Of a stretch of DNA of 64,000 nucleotides, positions 32,622 through 40,615 are shown one piece after another. Each line of letters begins with the position of its first letter. Position 1 is the stretch's first letter. The DNA lies in the NCBI RefSeq assembly GCF_000196235.1, contig NC_008541.1, positions 2,542,001 through 2,606,000 on the forward strand. The letters are read 5' to 3'. The position numbers and the translations under genes are program-made. This DNA comes from Arthrobacter sp. FB24 (GTDB lineage Bacteria > Actinomycetota > Actinomycetes > Actinomycetales > Micrococcaceae). Under the pieces are notes generated by a model that was given only the letters and a program-made list of their open reading frames with translations, was not told where the DNA came from and did not search any database.

Positions 32622-32631
32622 GGAGAACCCC

Positions 32632-34008
32632 ATGCAATCTGCACCCGCAACCCGAATCCCGCCACATGACGCCCAGGGCACGACACCGCGCAAAACCCCG
32701 GGCAAGGCAGCCTTGGCGTCATTCCTCGGCAGCACTCTGGAGTACTACGACTTCTTCATCTACGGAACCGCCGCCGCCCTCGTGTTTCCGCACCTTTTCT
32801 TCCCTTCCGCCGACCCCGCCATCGGCCTGATCGGCGCCTTCGCCACCTTCGGCGTCGCCTACGTAGCCCGGCCGGTGGGCGGGCTGGTGATGGGCCACTT
32901 CGGCGACAAGCTGGGCCGGAAGAAGATCCTGCTGCTGACCTTGGGCATCATGGGCCTGGCATCGCTGGGCATCGGATTCCTGCCCACCTACGAACAGGTC
33001 GGCGTCTGGGCACCGGTCCTCCTGGTGGCGGGGCGGCTGGCACAGGGCTTCTCCGCCGGTGCGGAGTCGGCCGGCGCTTCCACCCTCACCCTGGAACACT
33101 CGCCCGAAGGTAAACGCGGCTTCTTCACCAGCTTCGTGATGACCGGCTACGCCTCCGGCATGGTGCTGGCCACCCTCGTGTTCATTCCGGTCACGGCCCT
33201 GCCGCAGGAAGCAATGATGAGCTGGGGCTGGCGCATCCCGTTCTGGCTCTCCATCGTGGTCCTGGCCATCGCCTACTGGGTGCGGACGCACCTGGACGAA
33301 ACTCCGGTCTTCGAAGAGGCCCAGGAACACCGGAAGGTCGCCCCGATGCCGCTCAAGGAAGTGCTTAAGTTCCAAGGCCCTGATGTGATGCGCGTTGTGG
33401 GAATGTCGATCATGTCCGTCATGCAGACCATCTTCACCGTTTTCGGCCTGGCGTATGCCACCTCCACGGCAGGCTTTGACCGGGCCTCCATCCTGACCGT
33501 CAACGCCGTCGCCATCGGGCTGTCCATGTTTGCCATGCCGGTGGCGGCCAGACTTTCGGACCGGATCGGCCGCCGGCCCGTGCTGCTTACGGCCGCGTTC
33601 GGGTGCTCAGCCACGATCTTCCTGTACTTCCTTGCACTGTCCTCCGGCAACATCGTGCTGGTCTTCCTGGCGGCTTTCCTGAACATGACGCTGCTGTACT
33701 CGGGCTTCAACGGCATCTGGCCCGCATTCTTCGCGGAACAGTTCGCCGCACCGGTCCGCTACACAGGCATGGCGATGGGAAACCAGCTGGGACTCGTCCT
33801 GGCCGGCTTCGCCCCGATGATTGCCGGCCTGCTCCTGACCCCGGGCGTCACCGGCTGGGTTCCCGTGGCTGTGTTCGGCACGGTGTGCATGCTCATAGCT
33901 GCAGCCTCGGTGTACTACTCCCGTGAGACGTTCAAAACGCCGATCGGGGAGCTGGGTGCTCCGTACCTGGCCGGTACCGCCGCCCGGCGGGATCTGCAAA
34001 ACCATTGA
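32632..34008 (+). CDS. MFS transporter, metabolite:H+ symporter (MHS) family
   Basis: Twelve-helix major facilitator of 458 residues. ASFLGSTLEYYDFFIYGTAAALVF is split by the first helix and is the MHS hallmark; GHFGDKLGRKKILLLTLG is the inter-helix 2-3 loop motif, and LSDRIGRRPVLLTAA the parallel motif in the second half. MHS members import organic acids such as citrate, alpha-ketoglutarate, shikimate or aromatic acids. AGGAG follows directly on the Dabb stop and ATG 32632 fits; an upstream in-frame start would run into Dabb. It probably imports the substrate of the cassette enzymes. Confidence 0.92.
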   Translation: MQSAPATRIPPHDAQGTTPRKTPGKAALASFLGSTLEYYDFFIYGTAAALVFPHLFFPSADPAIGLIGAFATFGVAYVARPVGGLVMGHFGDKLGRKKILLLTLGIMGLASLGIGFLPTYEQVGVWAPVLLVAGRLAQGFSAGAESAGASTLTLEHSPEGKRGFFTSFVMTGYASGMVLATLVFIPVTALPQEAMMSWGWRIPFWLSIVVLAIAYWVRTHLDETPVFEEAQEHRKVAPMPLKEVLKFQGPDVMRVVGMSIMSVMQTIFTVFGLAYATSTAGFDRASILTVNAVAIGLSMFAMPVAARLSDRIGRRPVLLTAAFGCSATIFLYFLALSSGNIVLVFLAAFLNMTLLYSGFNGIWPAFFAEQFAAPVRYTGMAMGNQLGLVLAGFAPMIAGLLLTPGVTGWVPVAVFGTVCMLIAAASVYYSRETFKTPIGELGAPYLAGTAARRDLQNH

Positions 34009-34037
34009 GTCCGAGCACCAGCCCGAAAGGAATTACC

Positions 34038-34124
34038 ACGCCGCGCCCCACCAGCGGCCCCGATCAGTACCCCGGACACTGGCCGGCGCACGCCACCGAA
34101 AGCTATGCGACCGAAGGAACCTAG
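34038..34124 (+). pseudogene. Possible gene remnant with ACG in place of a start codon
   Basis: Downstream of the MHS gene, a GAAAGGA site (34025-34031) lies 6 bases before ACG, not ATG. The frame then runs 28 residues (PRPTSGPDQYPGHWPAHATESY...) to TAG at 34122. The placement of the site suggests a former ATG changed to ACG, or a rare ATT start at 34032. The product is short and I recognise no domain, so it may be the start of a lost last gene of the cassette. Its TAG and the TAG of the minus-strand GNAT gene share the palindrome CTAG. Confidence 0.35.
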
Positions 34125-34915
34125 CAGCCGGTCAGGTGCCTCTTGGGCCGCTCCTGCCGATAGTAGTAGCGTCCGGCTTCCGTGAATCCCGAGCGGGCGT
34201 ACAGCTCCCGGGCGCCGGCATTGGCCGCCGTCACCAGAAGCCAGTATCCGCTGAGGCCCAGGGCGTCACCTTCACGCAGCAAGGACCGGAGAACCCGGGT
34301 CGCGTAGCCGTGGCGACGGGCATCAGGGCGGGTAGCCATGGCGTACAGGCCACCCTCCGTGCCGGACGGAACGGCAAGGCGTCCGACGGCGGCGGGCGCG
34401 CCGTCGTCGTCCCGCACCAGGGCGTACAGCGACCGGCAGCCTTCGAGGATAGCGCGGGCGGTGGCGAGGGACTCCTCGCCGCCGCGGCCGTCCACTCTCC
34501 ACCACAGCTGGAGCCATTCGGCCGACGGCTCTGCAGTCAGTTCGACGCCGGCGTCAGGCGCCTCGCCAGCAGATACGGGCTCCGCGCCGGCGTCGCGCAC
34601 CAGGACCAGGGTCTCCGACTGCCGGGTGAAGCCTTCCTCGTCGAGGACAGCGTTCAGGGCGCTACTGCGGGAGTCGTCGAAGACCTGGAAGATCACCGGA
34701 AGCCGGCGGCTGCGGTACCAGGCCCGGGCATCCCGGAGCCGCGCCATCCGGTCGTGGTGGGTGCCGGCAGGCTCCGAACGCGGCCAGATCGAGTTGGCCC
34801 GCTGGGTCACGCCGCCCGCGGCACGCAGCACCCAGCCGCCGGACTCTTCCCGGTCAGTGGCGGGCCAGGCAGCATCCATGGCGGATTCAATGTCAGACAG
34901 TCCGATGCGAGCCAT
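34121..34915 (-). CDS. GNAT-family N-acetyltransferase
   Basis: A 264-residue protein with a C-terminal GNAT domain (about 120-255). LYAMATRPDARRHGYATRVLRSLL holds the acetyl-CoA motif A (R-x-x-G-x-A, here RRHGYA), and YWLLVTAANAGARELYARSGFTEAGRYYYR motif B. The N-terminal half (1-115) also looks GNAT-like and may be a second, degenerate copy, as seen in two-domain GNATs. Substrate unknown. It is separated from aspS by a terminator and is transcribed alone on the minus strand. Confidence 0.86.
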   Translation of the reverse strand: MARIGLSDIESAMDAAWPATDREESGGWVLRAAGGVTQRANSIWPRSEPAGTHHDRMARLRDARAWYRSRRLPVIFQVFDDSRSSALNAVLDEEGFTRQSETLVLVRDAGAEPVSAGEAPDAGVELTAEPSAEWLQLWWRVDGRGGEESLATARAILEGCRSLYALVRDDDGAPAAVGRLAVPSGTEGGLYAMATRPDARRHGYATRVLRSLLREGDALGLSGYWLLVTAANAGARELYARSGFTEAGRYYYRQERPKRHLTGC

Positions 34916-34938
34916 GCGTCTCCCTCCTTTATCAACGG

Positions 34939-34973
34939 CAAGGGGCTCCCCGGTTGTCCCGGGGAGCCCCTTG
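34939..34973. terminator. Terminator downstream of aspS
   Basis: Perfect 15-bp stem with arms CAAGGGGCTCCCCGG and CCGGGGAGCCCCTTG and a 5-base loop. It lies 22 bases after the aspS stop on the minus strand and before the GNAT start, so it ends aspS transcription; a long U-tract is not evident. Confidence 0.85.
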
Positions 34974-34995
34974 CTCGTGTTTGTGCCTCGGCGGA

Positions 34996-36786
34996 TCAGG
35001 CCTTCGTGGCGCCGGGATCTGCCTTCTTTGCCTCGGGCTTGAAGTCGACGCCGGCCTCCTTACGCTGCTGCGCGGTGATCGGCGCAGGAGCCTGGGTCAG
35101 CGGGTCGTAGCCGCCGCCGGACTTCGGGAAGGCGATGACGTCGCGGATCGACTCCACGCCGGCGAGGAGTGCCACTACGCGGTCCCAGCCGAAGGCAATG
35201 CCGCCATGCGGCGGAGCGCCGAACTTGAAGCCTTCCAGGAGGAAGCCGAACTTCGTCTCGGCATCTGCCTTGTCCAGGCCCATGAGCTCGAAGACACGCT
35301 CCTGGACATCACGCTCGTGGATACGGATGGAGCCGCCGCCGATCTCGTTGCCGTTGCAGACAATGTCGTAGGCGTAGGAAAGCGCGGACTCCGGGTCCTT
35401 GTCGAACGAATCCATGAATTCCGGCTTGGGCGAGGTGAAGGCGTGGTGGACTGCGGTCCACTGGCCCGCACCTACGGCGACGTCGCCCGAGGCCACTGCG
35501 GCTGCGGCGGGTTCGAACATCGGCGCATCCACGACCCAGCAGAACGCCCAGTCGGCGGGGTTGATCAGGCCGGTGCGGTGTCCGATTTCGACGCGGGCGG
35601 CACCGAGGAGGGCACGGGAAGGCGTCTTCTCGCCGGCGGCAAAGAAGATGCAGTCTCCGGGCTTGGCGCCGACGGCGTCGGCGAGGCCGGCACGCTCGGT
35701 ATCCGTGAGGTTCTTGGCTACGGGACCGGCCAGTTCGCCGTCTTCCTTGAAGAGGACGTAGGCGAGGCCCTTGGCCCCGCGCTGCTTGGCCCATTCCTGC
35801 CAGGCGTCCAGCGCGCGGCGTGCCTGCGAGGCCCCGCCGGGCATGACCACTGCACCGACGTAGGGCGCCTTGAACACGCCGAAGTTGGTGTCCTTGAAGA
35901 ACTCGGTGAGCTCGGTCAGCTCCAGGCCGAAGCGGAGGTCCGGCTTGTCTGAGCCGTAGCGTGCCATGGCATCCGCGTAAGTGATGCGCTGGATGGGCGT
36001 CGGGATCTCGACGTCGATCAGCTGCCACAGGGCTTTGACGATGCTTTCGCCGAGCGAAATGATGTCATCCTGCTCGACGAAGCTCGCTTCGATGTCCAGC
36101 TGGGTGAATTCCGGCTGGCGGTCCGCGCGGAAGTCCTCATCGCGGTAGCAACGCGCGATCTGGTAGTACTTCTCGAACCCGCCCACCTGCAGGAGCTGCT
36201 TGAAAAGCTGCGGGGACTGCGGCAGCGCGTACCAGGAACCCGGCGCGAGGCGTGCGGGGACCACGAAGTCGCGGGCGCCTTCCGGCGTCGAACGCGTGAG
36301 CGTGGGTGTTTCGATCTCCACGTAACCGTCGCGGTGGAGCAGTTCGCGCGCCACGCGGTTGGCCTCGGAGCGCAGGCGCATGTTACGGGCGGGGCCCGGG
36401 CGGCGCAGGTCGAGGTAGCGGTGCTTGAGGCGGGCTTCCTCGCCCACCTCGACGTGCTCGTCGATCTGGAAGGGCAGCGGATCAGAGGTGTTGAGGATGG
36501 TCACCTTCTCGGCGATAACCTCGATCTGGCCGGTGGCCAGCGCCGGGTTTTCGTTACCCTCCGGACGCTGCGACACCGTACCGATGACCTGCAGGACGTA
36601 CTCATTGCGGAGTCCGTGGAAGACCTCTTCTTCGCGGACGACCACCTGGGAAACGCCCGAGGCATCGCGAAGGTCAACGAATGCCACACCACCGTGATCA
36701 CGACGCCGGCCCACCCAGCCGGCAAGGGTTACGGTTTGTCCAATGTGCTCGGAGCGAAGGGATCCGAGGTCATGTGTGCGCAGCAC
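34996..36786 (-). CDS. aspS: Aspartyl-tRNA synthetase
   Basis: Charges tRNA-Asp; the actinobacterial enzymes are often nondiscriminating and rely on GatCAB for tRNA-Asn, which cannot be judged here. The 596-residue protein is the bacterial type: an OB-fold anticodon domain (1-110, [19 protein letters not shown]), the class II core with [17 protein letters not shown] and [15 protein letters not shown] (motif 2 region), the GAD insert (about 290-420), then [24 protein letters not shown] segment ([15 protein letters not shown]) and [15 protein letters not shown] (motif 3). Confidence 0.97.
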   Translation of the reverse strand: MLRTHDLGSLRSEHIGQTVTLAGWVGRRRDHGGVAFVDLRDASGVSQVVVREEEVFHGLRNEYVLQVIGTVSQRPEGNENPALATGQIEVIAEKVTILNTSDPLPFQIDEHVEVGEEARLKHRYLDLRRPGPARNMRLRSEANRVARELLHRDGYVEIETPTLTRSTPEGARDFVVPARLAPGSWYALPQSPQLFKQLLQVGGFEKYYQIARCYRDEDFRADRQPEFTQLDIEASFVEQDDIISLGESIVKALWQLIDVEIPTPIQRITYADAMARYGSDKPDLRFGLELTELTEFFKDTNFGVFKAPYVGAVVMPGGASQARRALDAWQEWAKQRGAKGLAYVLFKEDGELAGPVAKNLTDTERAGLADAVGAKPGDCIFFAAGEKTPSRALLGAARVEIGHRTGLINPADWAFCWVVDAPMFEPAAAAVASGDVAVGAGQWTAVHHAFTSPKPEFMDSFDKDPESALSYAYDIVCNGNEIGGGSIRIHERDVQERVFELMGLDKADAETKFGFLLEGFKFGAPPHGGIAFGWDRVVALLAGVESIRDVIAFPKSGGGYDPLTQAPAPITAQQRKEAGVDFKPEAKKADPGATKA

Positions 36787-36835
36787 AGCACGCCTTTCTT
36801 AGGGAGACAGCAGGAATACAGAGATGATGTTGAAT

Positions 36836-36857
36836 GGGACCGTTAGGGAACAGTCCC
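36836..36857. repeat. Imperfect inverted repeat between aspS and the APC permease
   Basis: Arms GGGAC-C-GTT and AAC-A-GTCCC with a four-base AGGG loop and one mismatch. It lies in the 108-bp divergent region, 38 bases before the permease ATG. It may be an operator or a leader stem; no protein candidate is obvious. Confidence 0.35.
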
Positions 36858-36894
36858 GTTCGAGTTTACCCGTTGGAGAGGCTTTACATCCGCC

Positions 36895-38151
36895 ATGCAG
36901 ACCCATCAGCGGCTCCAGCGCCGGCTCGGAGTGTTTGACGCCACCGCAATCGGGCTCGGCTCAATGCTCGGCGCCGGCGTGTTCGTCGTCTTCTCCCCTG
37001 CCACCGCACTGGCCGGCCGGCTCATGATCGTTTCCGTGCTCATCGCCGGCGCGATTGCCTACTGCAATGCCGTTGCCTCCGCCCAGCTGGCCGCCAAATA
37101 CCCGGCCAGCGGAGGCACCTACGTTTACGGCCGGAAACAGCTGGGCGAATGGCCGGGATTTATTGCCGGCTGGGGTTTTGTCACCGGGAAGACAGCATCG
37201 TGCGCGGCCATGGCCCTGACTTTTGGCTATTATGTGGCCCCGGATTACGCCACGCCCGTGGCCGTTGCAGCCGTAGCAGTGCTCACGGCAGTCAACCTCA
37301 TGGGTATCACCCGCACAGCGCTGCTGACCAGGGTCCTGCTCGGCATTGTTCTCGCCACCCTGGTGTTTGTCGCGGTTGCGGGTGTGATGGGCCCCCACCC
37401 GGGGCCCGGCGTGTCGGCGGAAAGCCCCGGCAGCGGCTGGGGAATCCTCCCGGCCGCCGGTCTGATGTTCTTTGCCTTCGCCGGGTACGCCCGGATCGCT
37501 ACGCTGGGCGAGGAGGTCAAGAATCCCACCCGCACCATTCCGCGGGCGATACTGGCCGCACTGGCCGCTGCCTTCGTGATCTACCTGGGACTCGCCGTCC
37601 TGCTGCTGTGGCACCTGTCCCCGCGGCGGCTGGCTGGATCCGTGTCGCCCCTGCTGGACGTCGTAGCCTTTTCCAGCCTCAGCGCCGGCAGCCCGCTGGT
37701 TCAAGCCGGCGCAGCCGCCGCATGTTTGGGGGCCCTGCTCGCGCTCATTACCGGAGTGGGCCGCACGGCGCTGGCCATGGCCCGGGAGCGGGACCTCCCC
37801 GCTCCCCTGGCCCGGGTGGGCGGACGGCACACTGTTCCGGTCGTCGCTGAGCTCTCCGTGGCCGCCGCGGTGGTTGCCCTGCTCATCACCACGGACGTCC
37901 TCACCGTGGTGGGGTTCTCCAGTTTCGGCGTGCTGATCTACTACTCCGTGACCAACGCCGCCGCCTTCACCCTGACCGAACGACCGGCATCCGCACCCCG
38001 ATGGATGAACGCTGCGGGATTCGCGGGGTGCCTGCTCCTGGCCGCTACGCTGCCGTTTGCCTCCGTTGCGGGCATGGCAGCAGTGCTTGCCGCCGGGATT
38101 GCCGGCCGGTTCCTGGTACTGAGGTTCCGGAAGCGGCAGCCCAGGCCTTAA
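36895..38151 (+). CDS. APC-family amino acid permease
   Basis: Membrane transporter of 418 residues with about 12 hydrophobic helices. The start FDATAIGLGSMLGAGVFVVF is the APC helix-1 signature (GxGxMxGxG-type unwound region); ASAQLAAKYPASGGTYVYGRKQLG follows as the typical helix 2-3 segment; EVKNPTRTIPRAILAALAAA marks the helix 6-7 region. It probably moves an amino acid or polyamine by symport or exchange; substrate unknown. It is the only gene on its transcript and ends 6 bases from the hisS stop on the other strand. Confidence 0.9.
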   Translation: MQTHQRLQRRLGVFDATAIGLGSMLGAGVFVVFSPATALAGRLMIVSVLIAGAIAYCNAVASAQLAAKYPASGGTYVYGRKQLGEWPGFIAGWGFVTGKTASCAAMALTFGYYVAPDYATPVAVAAVAVLTAVNLMGITRTALLTRVLLGIVLATLVFVAVAGVMGPHPGPGVSAESPGSGWGILPAAGLMFFAFAGYARIATLGEEVKNPTRTIPRAILAALAAAFVIYLGLAVLLLWHLSPRRLAGSVSPLLDVVAFSSLSAGSPLVQAGAAAACLGALLALITGVGRTALAMARERDLPAPLARVGGRHTVPVVAELSVAAAVVALLITTDVLTVVGFSSFGVLIYYSVTNAAAFTLTERPASAPRWMNAAGFAGCLLLAATLPFASVAGMAAVLAAGIAGRFLVLRFRKRQPRP

Positions 38152-38157
38152 GGCCGC

Positions 38158-39501
38158 TCAGGCCTTGAGGATCCGGACGTGCAGGTCCTCTTCGGCCGGC
38201 GTCCAGGAAGCGGGGTCCGCGTCTGTCTGTTCGCCGGAACGGATGTCCTTCACCTGGTGCTTTCCGTCATCGTCTGTGAACCAGACGAACGGGATGCCCC
38301 GGCGGTCGGCGAACTTGATCTGCTTGCCGAATTTTTCCGCTTTGGCGGCCACCTCGGTGGAGATTCCGCGGGAGCGCAGCTGCGCGGCGACGTCCTGGGC
38401 CGCGCCCCAGCTGTCGTCGTTGTTCAGGGCGACGAGCACTGCGGTCGGCACTGATCGCGTGGCCTGTGCCAGTTCCTGGCTCAGGATCCTTGAGACGAGA
38501 CGGGTGACGCCGATGGACAGGCCGACGCCCGGGAACTTCCGGTTTCCCTTGCTTGCCAATGCGTCGTAGCGTCCGCCGGAGCAGATGGAGCCAAGCTGCT
38601 CGTGGCCCACCAGCACGGTTTCCACCACGGTTCCGGTGTAGTAGTCAAGGCCGCGGGCGATGCTGAGGTCCGCCACCACCTTGCCCGGCGCACGCTGGAC
38701 CGCGGCGGCAATGACCTGCTCCAGCTCATTCAGGCCCTCCTCCAGCAGCTCGTCCTTCACGCCCAGGGCACGGACCTTCTCAACGAAGGAAGTATCCTCG
38801 GTGCGGATGCCGGCCAGGCTCAGGGCGGCCTGCGCCTGTTCCTCGGAGGCTCCCAGCTCAGTCTTGAGGAGGTCGGCCACCTTGGCAGGACCGATCTTCT
38901 CGAGCTTGTCGATGCTCCGCAGGACTCCGGCGGTATCCGTCAGTCCGATCCCGCGGTAGAAGCCTTCGGCCAGCTTGCGGTTGTTGATGCGCAGGCGGAA
39001 GTCCGGAATCGGGAGGGCGCTGAGGGCTTCAGCGATCACGAGGGCGATTTCGACGTCGTAGCGGAACGGCAGCTCGCCGTCGCCCACGATGTCGATGTCC
39101 GCCTGCGTGAATTCGCGGGCGCGGCCTTCCTGCGGTCGCTCGCCACGCCACACCTTCTGGATCTGGTACCGGCGGAACGGGAAGGCGAGGTATCCGGCGT
39201 TTTCGACGACGTACCGGGCGAACGGCACCGTCAGGTCGAAGTGCAGGGCCAGGGAGTGGTGGTCGCCCTTGGCGGCCCTAGAGTCCTCTTCGTCCTCCTG
39301 CAGGCGGCTGAGGCCGTACACCTCTTTGTCGATTTCACCCTTGCGGAGCAGCTGGCCCACCGTTTCCACGGCACGGGTTTCGATCGAGGAGAAGCCGTGC
39401 AGCTCAAAGACCCGCCGCAGGGTGTCCAGCACATGCAGCTCCACCAGCCGCTCCTCGGGAAGCCACTCGGGGAATCCGGACAGGGAGGCGGTGCGTGCCA
39501 T
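38158..39501 (-). CDS. hisS: Histidyl-tRNA synthetase
   Basis: Charges tRNA-His. In 447 residues: LALHFDLTVPFARYVVENA (motif 1 area), FRRYQIQKVWRGERPQEGRAREFTQ split around motif 2 with the tRNA and ATP residues, GLDYYTGTVVE (the histidine-A motif) near 287, and GVGLSIGVTRLVSRIL (motif 3). The C-terminal anticodon domain follows (TAVLVALNNDDSWGAAQDVAAQL). Length and order are normal. Faces the APC gene tail to tail; divergent from the cyclophilin gene, with an inverted repeat between. Confidence 0.96.
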   Translation of the reverse strand: MARTASLSGFPEWLPEERLVELHVLDTLRRVFELHGFSSIETRAVETVGQLLRKGEIDKEVYGLSRLQEDEEDSRAAKGDHHSLALHFDLTVPFARYVVENAGYLAFPFRRYQIQKVWRGERPQEGRAREFTQADIDIVGDGELPFRYDVEIALVIAEALSALPIPDFRLRINNRKLAEGFYRGIGLTDTAGVLRSIDKLEKIGPAKVADLLKTELGASEEQAQAALSLAGIRTEDTSFVEKVRALGVKDELLEEGLNELEQVIAAAVQRAPGKVVADLSIARGLDYYTGTVVETVLVGHEQLGSICSGGRYDALASKGNRKFPGVGLSIGVTRLVSRILSQELAQATRSVPTAVLVALNNDDSWGAAQDVAAQLRSRGISTEVAAKAEKFGKQIKFADRRGIPFVWFTDDDGKHQVKDIRSGEQTDADPASWTPAEEDLHVRILKA

Positions 39502-39607
39502 GGTGGATTTTCTCCTCAGGTAACAGAAGGCTGACGTCCCTTACCCGGTATTCCGGTTCCGCCATGCGATCAAAAGCGGCGGTTAGGGCGGGAGACCAGC
39601 CAGTCAT

Positions 39608-39638
39608 GCATAAACTATGTGCGGCAGTCAGTTTATGC
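39608..39638. repeat. Inverted repeat in the hisS / cyclophilin divergent region
   Basis: Perfect 9-bp arms GCATAAACT and AGTTTATGC separated by 13 bases. It is AT-rich compared with its surroundings and lies between hisS (start 39501, minus) and the cyclophilin gene (start 39754, plus), where promoters are expected. It may be an operator or overlapping promoters. The remaining 39502-39753 sequence shows no gene. Confidence 0.5.
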
Positions 39639-39753
39639 TTTCGGCGCCGGCAACTCTAATGGAGCGGCCCGGAGCACGCCTGCCGCTTGCTGCCGGACAC
39701 CGGACGTCGCCCATGGCCCGTTCGGCTGGCCGGCCCGACAACCAGGAGGACTT

Positions 39754-40554
39754 TTGGCGGCCAGTTCACGGAGCGCCCGCGAGGCAAAGCGGCGCATCCT
39801 GCAAATGGAAGCGAAGCGCGAGCTGCGGCGGCACCAGGAGAAGCGCCGCAGGCGCGACAATATCATTGCTGTCAGTGCCGGCGCCGCTGCCGTGGCACTC
39901 GCGATCGTCCTTCAGCTCACTGTGTTCGCCGGTAACCCCTCCGAGGAGGAGTACGCGGCCGCGCAGGCAGGCCTGACCAGCCCTTCGGCGTCGCCCGCAC
40001 CGTCGGCCACGAACGGTCCCAACATCCCCAAACCGGAGACCGCGGCTGGCAAGGTGTTCACCGGCGAGCTCAAGCTGAACAGCGGCACCCTGGGCGTTGA
40101 GCTGGACGGAACGAAGGCACCGCAGGCAGCAGCGGTCTTCAAGTCCCTTGCTGACGAAAGCTATTACAACGGCATCAGCTGCCACCGGCTGACCACGGGC
40201 GAAACGTTCGGCGTCCTGCAGTGCGGATCGAAGACCGGTGACGGGCAGGGCGATCCCGCGTACACCTGGGGCCCGCTTGAAAACACGCCGGCGGACAACA
40301 ACTATCCGGCTGGAACGATTGCAGTGGCGCGGACCGGCGGCAATGCCTACGGGAACGGTACGCAGTTCTTCATCGTCTATAAGGACACCGTCATCCCGGC
40401 CGATGAAGCCGGCGGATACACAGTGGTGGGCAAGGTGACCTCCGGCCTTGATGTGGTAACCAAGATCGCCGCCGGCGGTATTAAGACGGGCGGAAGCGCA
40501 ACAGACGGCGCTCCTGCGGAACCAGTCACGATAGACTCGTTCTCTCTGAAGTAA
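39754..40554 (+). CDS. Membrane-anchored cyclophilin-type peptidyl-prolyl isomerase
   Basis: A 266-residue protein with a basic N-terminus (REAKRRILQMEAKRELRRHQEKRRRRDN), one membrane helix (about 38-55, IIAVSAGAAAVALAIVLQL), a Ser/Pro/Ala linker and a cyclophilin domain from about 110. The last contains CHRLTTGETFGVLQCGSKTGDG in place of the usual FHRVIPGFMIQGGD, and GNAYGNGTQFFIVYKD. TTG 39754 with AGGAGG four bases before is the preferred start; the frame stays open upstream to 39619 without a ribosome site. It may fold exported proteins at the membrane. A ppiB-like gene also lies beside rsh in mycobacteria. Confidence 0.88.
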   Translation: MAASSRSAREAKRRILQMEAKRELRRHQEKRRRRDNIIAVSAGAAAVALAIVLQLTVFAGNPSEEEYAAAQAGLTSPSASPAPSATNGPNIPKPETAAGKVFTGELKLNSGTLGVELDGTKAPQAAAVFKSLADESYYNGISCHRLTTGETFGVLQCGSKTGDGQGDPAYTWGPLENTPADNNYPAGTIAVARTGGNAYGNGTQFFIVYKDTVIPADEAGGYTVVGKVTSGLDVVTKIAAGGIKTGGSATDGAPAEPVTIDSFSLK

Positions 40555-40615
40555 CCAGCCTCGGCCTCCACGCTGCGGGTGCTGGTATTTCCCTCCAAGC
40601 GAAAGACTTTTAGCG

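Noticed and set aside
32413..32631. Upstream start for the MHS transporter
   Set aside because: It would overlap the Dabb gene by 200 bases; the strong AGGAG after the Dabb stop points to ATG 32632.
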